NCBI GenBank assembly: GCA_937910385.1
Contig: CALEPT010000041.1
Span: 1-10,438 of the forward strand
Reading direction: 5' to 3'
DNA: 10,438 nucleotides
Source: an uncultured Ruminococcus sp.
GTDB lineage: Bacteria; Bacillota; Clostridia; Oscillospirales; Ruminococcaceae
The translations under genes were made by a program, and so were the position numbers. Of this stretch, positions 5,640 to 10,438 are shown in pieces. The notes beneath the pieces are model-generated. The model was not told the DNA's origin and ran no database searches. It saw only the letters and a list, made by a program, of their open reading frames with translations. Every line of letters begins with the position of its first letter. The first letter of the stretch is position 1.

Positions 5640-5822
5640 TTACAGCTCAGCCTGAATTTCAGCGGCATGATTTATCTTTTTAATTACAGGCAGTTCGTCC
5701 GCTTCTTCGGCTGATATGTGCTGCATCAATAGATTGAATAGTTCATTTATCGCTTCACTCTGTATAGAGATTATCGTATTCAATTTTTCAACGGTTTCGA
5801 CCGTATTAATGTTCTTAAGCAT
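5640..5822 (-). CDS. Small coiled-coil phage protein of unknown function
   Basis: This 60-residue acidic, mostly helical protein shows heptad-like spacing of Ile and Leu (VEKLNTIISIQSEAINELFN) followed by LLMQHISAEEADELPVIKKI. I do not recognise a named family with certainty, but short proteins of this type often precede holins in Clostridia phages. The ATG overlaps the stop of the reverse transcriptase gene by 8 nt (ATGCTTAA), so it is very likely translated by coupling from that gene. There is no membrane segment. Confidence 0.65.
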   Translation of the reverse strand: MLKNINTVETVEKLNTIISIQSEAINELFNLLMQHISAEEADELPVIKKINHAAEIQAEL

Positions 5823-6912
5823 ATGCTTTTCCTGCTGATGTGTGAGTCAGTACCATCAATTCATATAATCTTTTCGTCAACGCTTCGCTGTCTGTATGCT
5901 TCAGCATTCCCAGATAACTCACGAATGTTTCGGTTACTCTTTTAAGAGATAATCTGAAGTATCGGAATCTCATCCTGACTCCCCGTAAACTCCTTTTCAT
6001 TCGCAGCGTTGTTGATTTTCTAAGTGTCACACGCATACCCCTTATCTTATAGCCGACAAATTCTATTCCCTGGCTGACAGGACGTATGCATGTTTTGCGG
6101 TTAAGCTGCAATTCAAGCCTGACATTCAGAAAATCACCGATTGTTTGTTTCCAGCTGTGCAGCTGCTTTTTATCGTTGCTTAGAATAATCATATCATCCA
6201 TGTATCTGATATATCTTTTAATCCCAAGTGTGCGCTTACAGAATTGATCTAACTCATTGAGATAAATATTAGCGAACATCTGGCTCAACAGGTTTCCGAT
6301 CGGCATACCCACATCGAACAGTCTTTCTTTTATTGGAACATCACCCGGAGATTTTCCCACAGGAAGTCCGAACGGCGTATGTTTGCAGTCGATGATCCCG
6401 TATATTATTTCTAAAAGCCTGTTATCCTTTATCTTTTTCGCCAATATCTCCTTGAGTATCTTATGCGACACCCTGTAAAAATACTTGCTTATATCAAGCT
6501 TTAGATAATACCATTTGCCCGGCTTGCGGTTTACTTTCTCAGTCCAGCCTTTAAGCCTTTTCATAGCTCTAAGACCGCCCCTGCCCGGAATACAGCCGTA
6601 TGAATCCTTTATGTATCCCTTTATAAGCATTGGGTTGATTATCCGGTATATAGCCCACTGCACAATGCGATGTTCAAAACCGATCGACATTATCATTCTC
6701 TTTTTAGGCTCCCGGATATAGAATATATGGTATTTATCTATCTCATATTTCCCGGATAATATCCTGTCTCTTAGCTCAGTGAGATTTGACCATACATCCG
6801 CGCCGTATTCCAGAATATCAGCGTTATACCGCCTGCCTTTTATGGAATCCTCATACGCGGCGTACAGATTTTCCATGGAAAATATTTTATCGAACACATT
6901 TTTGATCTTCAT
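5815..6912 (-). CDS. DGR-type reverse transcriptase
   Basis: This 365-residue reverse transcriptase has intact motifs in order: motif A LKLDISKYF with Asp140; motif B GMPIGNLLSQMF at about 202-213; catalytic motif C YMDD at 237-240; then QLNRKTCI near 269 and the primer-grip-like GIEFVGY at 282-288. The IGxxxSQ form of motif B, in place of QGxxxSP, is the known hallmark of diversity-generating retroelement enzymes. Such enzymes copy a template RNA with errors at adenines, and the mutated cDNA replaces a variable repeat in a target gene. There is no maturase or endonuclease domain, so this is not a group II intron protein. The usual partner Avd is not seen. The gene is downstream of its likely target and upstream of the lysis genes. 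No good ribosome binding site precedes ATG 6912, so expression may be low. Confidence 0.93.
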   Translation of the reverse strand: MKIKNVFDKIFSMENLYAAYEDSIKGRRYNADILEYGADVWSNLTELRDRILSGKYEIDKYHIFYIREPKKRMIMSIGFEHRIVQWAIYRIINPMLIKGYIKDSYGCIPGRGGLRAMKRLKGWTEKVNRKPGKWYYLKLDISKYFYRVSHKILKEILAKKIKDNRLLEIIYGIIDCKHTPFGLPVGKSPGDVPIKERLFDVGMPIGNLLSQMFANIYLNELDQFCKRTLGIKRYIRYMDDMIILSNDKKQLHSWKQTIGDFLNVRLELQLNRKTCIRPVSQGIEFVGYKIRGMRVTLRKSTTLRMKRSLRGVRMRFRYFRLSLKRVTETFVSYLGMLKHTDSEALTKRLYELMVLTHTSAGKAYA

Positions 6913-6923
6913 ATTCTGCTTTT

Positions 6924-6945
6924 ATTCATTCTACATTCATTCTAC
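6924..6945. repeat. 11-bp tandem repeat just upstream of the RT start
   Basis: ATTCATTCTAC occurs twice in tandem (6924-6934 and 6935-6945); read on the coding strand it is GTAGAATGAAT twice. It sits 12-33 nt before the reverse transcriptase ATG, where a ribosome binding site would be expected but is weak. Confidence 0.7.
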
Positions 6946-7004
6946 ATAGTAGCATGCATAGCGGCTTTTACCGAATAATGTCAGTTACTTGCGGCTGTCA
7001 TGCC

Positions 7005-7036
7005 TGTCTTTTAAACCGTGACCCTTTTAAAAGACA
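7005..7036 (-). ncRNA. Hairpin in the leader between target gene and RT
   Basis: A perfect 11-bp inverted repeat, TGTCTTTTAAA (7005-7015) and TTTAAAAGACA (7026-7036), encloses a 10-nt loop. It begins 20 nt past the target-gene stop within the 144-nt gap 6913-7056. No U tract follows on the minus strand, so it is not a standard terminator. In known DGRs the RNA between template repeat and RT folds and primes cDNA synthesis, and a hairpin near the variable repeat helps homing. Either role, or plain attenuation, could apply. Confidence 0.45.
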
Positions 7037-7056
7037 CTGCCCGACCGGTGTATGTT

Positions 7057-8202
7057 TCAGTCACTTACTTTCCGTCCGGTGGTTTTTCTCTTTTGATAAG
7101 AGTGGAAACAAGCTCCTTTATCCCCTCGCTCTGGCAATTGTCCGTAAACAATATACTGATCCGGCATTGAGGGTAAAGCGGAGCGGAAACCGATGTTCGT
7201 GTTGACATTCGACCGAACGTTGTTCAAATTCACGTTGAACACGCCAGCATTAGCGCCAAAGAGCCAGTAGCCACCGCAAATCGGCAAACGCTCTCCTTCG
7301 ACATTCCAGTAGTGATAATCGCCGCCATAATCGCCGTTAGGCTCATCCGGATAAATCAGCAGAGCTTTTGCCAGTTCAGGTACAGCGAGATCTGATTCAA
7401 GACCCATGGTTGAATAACTTCCACTGGCAGATCCAGTAGCTGCTGTAAGAGAAGAAGCCAGCCTGAAGGTTGAATCATAGTGGAGTGTGCCGCTTGTACC
7501 CGGCGCAACCAGTGTGCCGTCAGGCTTTATAGCTTTCCACGCGGAAGAGTCGGAAGCATTAGATACGCTGGAATCAAATATATTGGCGTTTGGTATGATC
7601 TGTATTTCACCTGCAACGATTCTCATGCCGCTGCACCATTCCCACACATTACCGTTAAGATCGCATATGCCGTCTGAATGGTGATTGTGGTTCCACGTAA
7701 CGGGACCACTACCTGTTGCTGTTCTCTGTACTCTGCCGGAGCCGTCCTTAGCCATTGACGGAGTAGCCTTTTCCAGCGGATAATTTACATCCTGGCCATA
7801 ATTGTTATTGCCGTGCGGCATGGTGTTGTTCTTACGGCTCCATAAAGCTATGGCGCTCCAGAGTGAATACGGCGTGTTTACCCAGCCTGTGCCCTTATTT
7901 CTGCAATAAGTAAGTGCCTGATCCGCGTTCAGGCTTGCGGCAGGATCTCTTAAAGGCAGGCTGTATGCTCTGTTGTCTCTAACAATGTTCTGGAATTTAG
8001 AGATGTAAACAGTGTCCTTTTCAGTATTATTGACGATAAACGCAGGGTGCACAGTTTCGCTGCCTCCGGTGATAACATCAGAGATATTGAACTTGTTTAC
8101 AGCCACCATGATGGACGGCATACCCAGATCGTCAAAAAGCACAGTATTTGTTCCGCCTGTCATCGCCTCAACGCCGAATTTCATGTCATCAAAATTGCTC
8201 AT
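7057..8202 (-). CDS. SUMF1/C-type-lectin-fold DGR target, phage receptor-binding protein
   Basis: This 381-residue protein has an N-terminal region that likely joins the tail tip and a formylglycine-generating-enzyme-like (FGE-sulfatase) C-type lectin fold. Fold landmarks are NADQALTYCRNKGTGW at 92-107, CDLNGNVWEWCSG at 180-192 and NIGFRSAL at 336-343. In this family the fold displays variable residues for ligand binding and is a standard DGR target; FGE catalytic activity is not implied. The segment 305-344 is the variable region. About 37 residues continue beyond GFRSAL, ending in a basic tail (SYQKRKTTGRKVSD), longer than the few residues often seen. AAGGAGG lies 9 nt before the ATG. It follows the tail genes and precedes the RT, matching an adhesin whose specificity a DGR can change. 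Confidence 0.9.
   Translation of the reverse strand: MSNFDDMKFGVEAMTGGTNTVLFDDLGMPSIMVAVNKFNISDVITGGSETVHPAFIVNNTEKDTVYISKFQNIVRDNRAYSLPLRDPAASLNADQALTYCRNKGTGWVNTPYSLWSAIALWSRKNNTMPHGNNNYGQDVNYPLEKATPSMAKDGSGRVQRTATGSGPVTWNHNHHSDGICDLNGNVWEWCSGMRIVAGEIQIIPNANIFDSSVSNASDSSAWKAIKPDGTLVAPGTSGTLHYDSTFRLASSLTAATGSASGSYSTMGLESDLAVPELAKALLIYPDEPNGDYGGDYHYWNVEGERLPICGGYWLFGANAGVFNVNLNNVRSNVNTNIGFRSALPSMPDQYIVYGQLPERGDKGACFHSYQKRKTTGRKVSD
7171..7290 (-). repeat. DGR variable region (VR) of the target gene
   Basis: Codons 305-344 have the layout of a DGR variable repeat: a GG-x-W-x-x-GANAGVFN stretch, then many AAC/AAT codons (Asn 318, 323, 325, 327, 328, 332, 334, 336) and the invariant GFRSAL end. 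AAY codons are what adenine mutagenesis acts on. At 312, 314 and 315 the codons are TAC, CTC and TTT, where templates of this family usually have AAY, so these positions look diversified. The Asn codons downstream look unmutated. Boundaries are estimates, since no template copy was found for alignment. Confidence 0.75.
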
Positions 8203-8224
8203 TGTTTAATTCCTCCTTGCTTGC

Positions 8225-8602
8225 TTACGCTGCATTAACATTATTTCCAAGTGCCCAGAGATATATCGTGCACTTTTCTATATCGAAAGGTACTGCTTCC
8301 CTGACAGTTATATTCTCAGGGTTGTCAGGCGTATCACCCTTTTCCGGGTCATAATCCGGGTTAGGGATCTCACTTTCGGTATATTCTCTTGCCGGTATCT
8401 CAACCTGTGCCACGTATCTGAGACCGGCAGCTGTACCCATTACCAGCTCGCCGTCCCTGTCCGCGCATATATCAATGGTCACTTTTTCATCTTTTTCGCG
8501 GTTTTTAAGATTAACCGTGAGATCTTCATCGCCGAATGTTATCGACTTGCTTGTGTATGAATACTCGATGTGAGTACCCTCTGTCATGATTACTTCATTC
8601 AT
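8225..8602 (-). CDS. Phage structural protein, function unknown
   Basis: This is a 125-residue acidic protein, predicted mostly beta. It has ITFGDEDLTVNLKN, IDICADRDGELVMGTA and a loop rich in Pro and Asp (NPDYDPEKGDTPDNPEN, about 82-98), and ends in DIEKCTIYLWALGNN. I do not recognise a family. Its place between tail genes and the receptor-binding protein suggests a tail-tip or assembly part. The ATG overlaps the preceding stop (ATGA), and its stop lies 22 nt before the target gene start, so it belongs to the same operon. Confidence 0.7.
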   Translation of the reverse strand: MNEVIMTEGTHIEYSYTSKSITFGDEDLTVNLKNREKDEKVTIDICADRDGELVMGTAAGLRYVAQVEIPAREYTESEIPNPDYDPEKGDTPDNPENITVREAVPFDIEKCTIYLWALGNNVNAA

Positions 8603-8769
8603 CTTCTGCTTTTCTCCATTCTTAAAAGTTTTTCGTTTGCTTCCTGAGTCCTTGCGGCTATTACTTCCGCATATTCTCTGTGTTCTTTGCTGTTTGGATT
8701 GCCTCCGAACTCGCGCATAATGCGCGATTCGTAGGTTTTCTGTTCATCAGATTTAGAAATGATAGTCAT
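8599..8769 (-). CDS. Small charged phage protein
   Basis: This 56-residue, highly charged, helical protein begins MTIISKSDEQKTYESRIM and ends LLRMEKSRR. I do not recognise it. ATG 8769 is chosen over the in-frame GTG at 8793 because it forms TAATG with the preceding stop and has AGGGTGG a few bases upstream. The next gene starts inside its stop (ATGA). Conserved tight coupling on both sides suggests a real gene, perhaps a chaperone or minor tail component. Confidence 0.6.
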   Translation of the reverse strand: MTIISKSDEQKTYESRIMREFGGNPNSKEHREYAEVIAARTQEANEKLLRMEKSRR

Positions 8770-9251
8770 TATCTGCCACCCTGCACGAAGCACTTGATAG
8801 TTGCCGCTGTAGCGCTGCCTGTGTATTCAACCTTAAAGCCATTCAACATTTTGTCAGAAACGATAATGTCTCCTACAAAGCCGCCTGTGCTGCTTACAAC
8901 ATAAAAAGTCACGGAATAATCCGTTGTTGAGCGTGTCTGGCTGTTGCCGAAGGCAAGTGTTGTAATACTGTCGTTAAACGGATACGCTTCGGAATTGGTG
9001 AGCGAAGCAGTGAGAACAACTGTTTCATGAGCTTCAATCCTGTCCGTAACTCCGCGCATAACGTGCATTAACTCGCCTATGGCAACCTCATCAGCGCCCG
9101 CGGATTCTTCAAGTGTTTCGATCTGTGCCTGCATTCCGTGAACTGTCCTTGCTATTTCAGACGCAAGTCCGTCAGCGGAATGTGCTATTTCTTTTACCGT
9201 ATTGAATTCCGGCACAGACACGCCCGGCAGATTCACTCCACCATAAGCCAT
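8769..9251 (-). CDS. Phage tail-associated protein with coiled coil and beta domain
   Basis: This 160-residue protein has a predicted coiled-coil stretch at about 18-75 (KEIAHSADGLASEIARTVHG, then MQAQIETLEESAG and GVTDRIEAHE). A beta-rich C-terminal half follows, with Thr/Ser-rich strands (TTDYSVTFYVVSSTGGFVGD) and the end IKCFVQGGR. A trimerising coil leading to a beta head is a usual design of tail-tip or fibre parts. AAAGGAAA lies about 6 nt before the ATG. The name is inferred from architecture and neighbours, not from a recognised family. Confidence 0.65.
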   Translation of the reverse strand: MAYGGVNLPGVSVPEFNTVKEIAHSADGLASEIARTVHGMQAQIETLEESAGADEVAIGELMHVMRGVTDRIEAHETVVLTASLTNSEAYPFNDSITTLAFGNSQTRSTTDYSVTFYVVSSTGGFVGDIIVSDKMLNGFKVEYTGSATAATIKCFVQGGR

Positions 9252-9274
9252 ATTCTTTTCCTTTCTCTATGGTA

Positions 9275-9658
9275 TCAGTCACCATAGCCTACTGTATTAG
9301 TGATATGATATTGAGCCGTTATTGCGGCTGCAGGTACGTTCTTGCAGCGAAGTCTGAAGCTTCCCGCGCTCGATTCAGTTCCCAGAAATTCAGCCGCACT
9401 TGCGGTTAATGCGCTTGCCGGTGCTATATTAATATCCACAATATCCGTTGCCAGAAGTCCGGAAACGGTAAAATCCTTATAATACGGATAATCGGGGACA
9501 GACGAATCTGTCCCCCAACCGGTTGCAGGAATTGTAAGCGATGTAGCGCCGTGAATATCCTGCTTATCATCCAATATTGTTGTGAACCCGTCACGAATAG
9601 CAGCAACATAACCGCAAAGATAGGCAAAACTATATTCTTTTGGCAGTTTTATCGACAT
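9275..9658 (-). CDS. Phage structural protein, probably tail/appendage
   Basis: This 127-residue protein has a short helical N-terminus (SFAYLCGYVAAIRDGFTTIL, about 10-29) and an Ala/Thr-rich beta part: SLTIPATGWGTD, DFTVSGLLATDIVDINI, and RLRCKNVPAAAITAQYHI. The beta part resembles the small head domains found in phage appendage proteins (the 'TIPATGW... YP.Y.DF.V.G......V.V...' pattern, from memory). A strong AAGGAGG precedes the ATG. It is followed 23 nt later by the next tail gene. Confidence 0.65.
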   Translation of the reverse strand: MSIKLPKEYSFAYLCGYVAAIRDGFTTILDDKQDIHGATSLTIPATGWGTDSSVPDYPYYKDFTVSGLLATDIVDINIAPASALTASAAEFLGTESSAGSFRLRCKNVPAAAITAQYHITNTVGYGD

Positions 9659-9661
9659 TGT

Positions 9662-9679
9662 TTTGCCTCCTTTGGCAAA
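9662..9679 (-). promoter_or_regulatory. Hairpin presenting the ribosome binding site
   Basis: TTTGCC (9662-9667) and GGCAAA (9674-9679) form a 6-bp stem. The AAGGAGG ribosome binding site of the gene starting at 9658 (complement of 9666-9672) falls in the loop and one arm. Folding could reduce or time translation of that gene. Confidence 0.35.
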
Positions 9680-9684
9680 TAATA

Positions 9685-10368
9685 TTATTCAGGATCCACA
9701 GGAATTCCAAGCAGGGCTTTTAACTCATTCTCAGTGTAGTCGCTGATGTCGCTGGCAGTGAGAATATCAGTACCGGCAATGCCGCTGTCAGTCAGATTAC
9801 CGTTTGAATCAAGCCCTGCAATGTTTCCGTCGGTTGCACTTGAAACCTTGTCAGCCTTGCCGCTTAAGTCAATGAAGCCTGCCAGCTTATCAAAGAGATA
9901 CGTAGCAGCTACTAAAACATAGTAATCCTCACTGGAGATGTCAGTTCCGTCTTCCACTTCTACTTCTGTATAGGTATAGTTCCCTTCAGAGCCGGAGCGG
10001 CTGTAATAGGTCGTACCTGCCTGTGCAGTGGTGTCTGTAGTCTCTTCATAGTATGCGGCTGTGCTCTCAACGACAACAATATTAGTGCCGGAAGGAATGA
10101 CATCGCCGGACGCGCCGTCTACAAACCAAGCAGCCTTAGTGCTGTCAAGAGTCAGGTTACCGTTAAGGTTGTAGACCTTGCCCTCGTTTGCGGTGATCAG
10201 ATAGCTGTTTGAAACGCTTTCAGCAGCCAGACTGCCACCCGGCTTATAAACGGTAGAGATCGCGGTGCTGATAGCTTCGGAAACATCAGTTTTCTTCGCG
10301 TAATGAGTATTGAGCAATCCGGCTAAACGTTCAGCAGTAGTTTTGGTTGAAACATTTCTTGATGACAT
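9685..10368 (-). CDS. Phage tail fibre-like protein
   Basis: This 227-residue protein has low complexity, rich in Ser, Thr, Ala and Gly. It starts with MSSRNVSTKTTAERLAGLLN followed by a helix (HYAKKTDVSEAISTAISTVY). A beta domain covers about 55-150 with tandem Tyr pairs (AAYYEETTDTTAQAGTTYYS, then EDYYVLVAATY). A fibre-like tail follows: DLSGKADKVSSATDGNIAGL and DSNGNLTDSGIAGTDIL. The 'KADKVSSATDGNIAGLDSNGNLTDSG' type of motif is typical of phage fibre repeats. The C-terminus TENELKALLGIPVDPE is helical. AAGGAGG sits 8 nt before the ATG. It likely forms a trimeric fibre or connector near the receptor-binding protein. Confidence 0.8.
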   Translation of the reverse strand: MSSRNVSTKTTAERLAGLLNTHYAKKTDVSEAISTAISTVYKPGGSLAAESVSNSYLITANEGKVYNLNGNLTLDSTKAAWFVDGASGDVIPSGTNIVVVESTAAYYEETTDTTAQAGTTYYSRSGSEGNYTYTEVEVEDGTDISSEDYYVLVAATYLFDKLAGFIDLSGKADKVSSATDGNIAGLDSNGNLTDSGIAGTDILTASDISDYTENELKALLGIPVDPE

Positions 10369-10381
10369 TTAAATTACCTCC

Positions 10382-10438
10382 TTATAAAAATAGTTCAACA
10401 GTGGAAAATTCCCAATTTGAAATAATGTCAAAGAATGA
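10382..10438 (-). CDS. 3' end of an upstream tail-region gene (partial)
   Basis: Reading the minus strand from the window edge, 18 codons are open and end at TAA 10384-10382, giving ...NWEFSTVELFL. The ribosome binding site of the next gene begins within a few bases of this stop, the tight spacing seen throughout this operon. The short length prevents identification. Confidence 0.5.
   Translation of the reverse strand, partial: SFFDIISNWEFSTVELFL

Noticed and set aside
5815..6912. Group II intron or retron reverse transcriptase
   Set aside because: Motif B is IGNLLSQ, the DGR form, there is no maturase or endonuclease domain, and a DGR-type variable target gene is adjacent.
6954..7205. Plus-strand ORF of 83 codons across the target-RT leader
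   Set aside because: It runs antisense through the variable region, has no ribosome binding site and no recognisable content.
7057..8202. True formylglycine-generating enzyme
   Set aside because: Only the fold signature is present; phage context, the DGR variable region and a tail-operon position indicate an adhesin.

Overview
This window looks like part of a temperate tailed phage or prophage of a gut-type Bacillota (Clostridia-like) host. The basis is strong AAGGAGG-type ribosome binding sites, tightly overlapping genes, moderate to low GC, and a late module of tail, receptor-binding, holin and endolysin genes. The species cannot be named from the sequence.

Left part, plus strand. A partial HAD-superfamily phosphatase (2-913) is followed by a short open stretch with no start that resembles the C-terminus of a phage structural protein (909-996). 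Next come three 10-bp direct repeats and a good sigma-A promoter (1029-1057). The promoter leads into an AT-rich cassette of two tandem Panacea-domain antitoxin-like genes and a RelE/ParE-type toxin gene that overlaps the second one. A tyrosine-recombinase integrase follows (2792-3793).

Centre. The roughly 300 bp between the convergent integrase and lysis genes (3794-4094) carries no gene but is full of structure: a hairpin, a recombinase-core-like inverted repeat, a 10-bp-phased array, an 11-bp-phased array and a 13-bp repeat set that makes a 15-17 bp hairpin. This is the best candidate for the phage attachment region. The 10-bp array and one core half-site are echoed upstream of the Panacea promoter.

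Right part, minus strand, transcribed right to left. The order is tail/structural genes, a SUMF1/C-type-lectin-fold receptor-binding protein with a recognisable diversity-generating retroelement (DGR) variable region, a DGR-type reverse transcriptase, three small lysis-cassette proteins including a holin, and a C39-like endolysin. Most junctions are 1-8 nt overlaps, so the genes are probably co-expressed late.

The main puzzle is the DGR. Target and reverse transcriptase are both present and intact, but I can find neither a separate template repeat nor an Avd gene in the window. The downstream half of the variable region looks template-like. This could mean a remote template, or a deletion between variable and template repeats that fused them into one copy and froze the system. 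A 144-nt structured leader separates target and reverse transcriptase.
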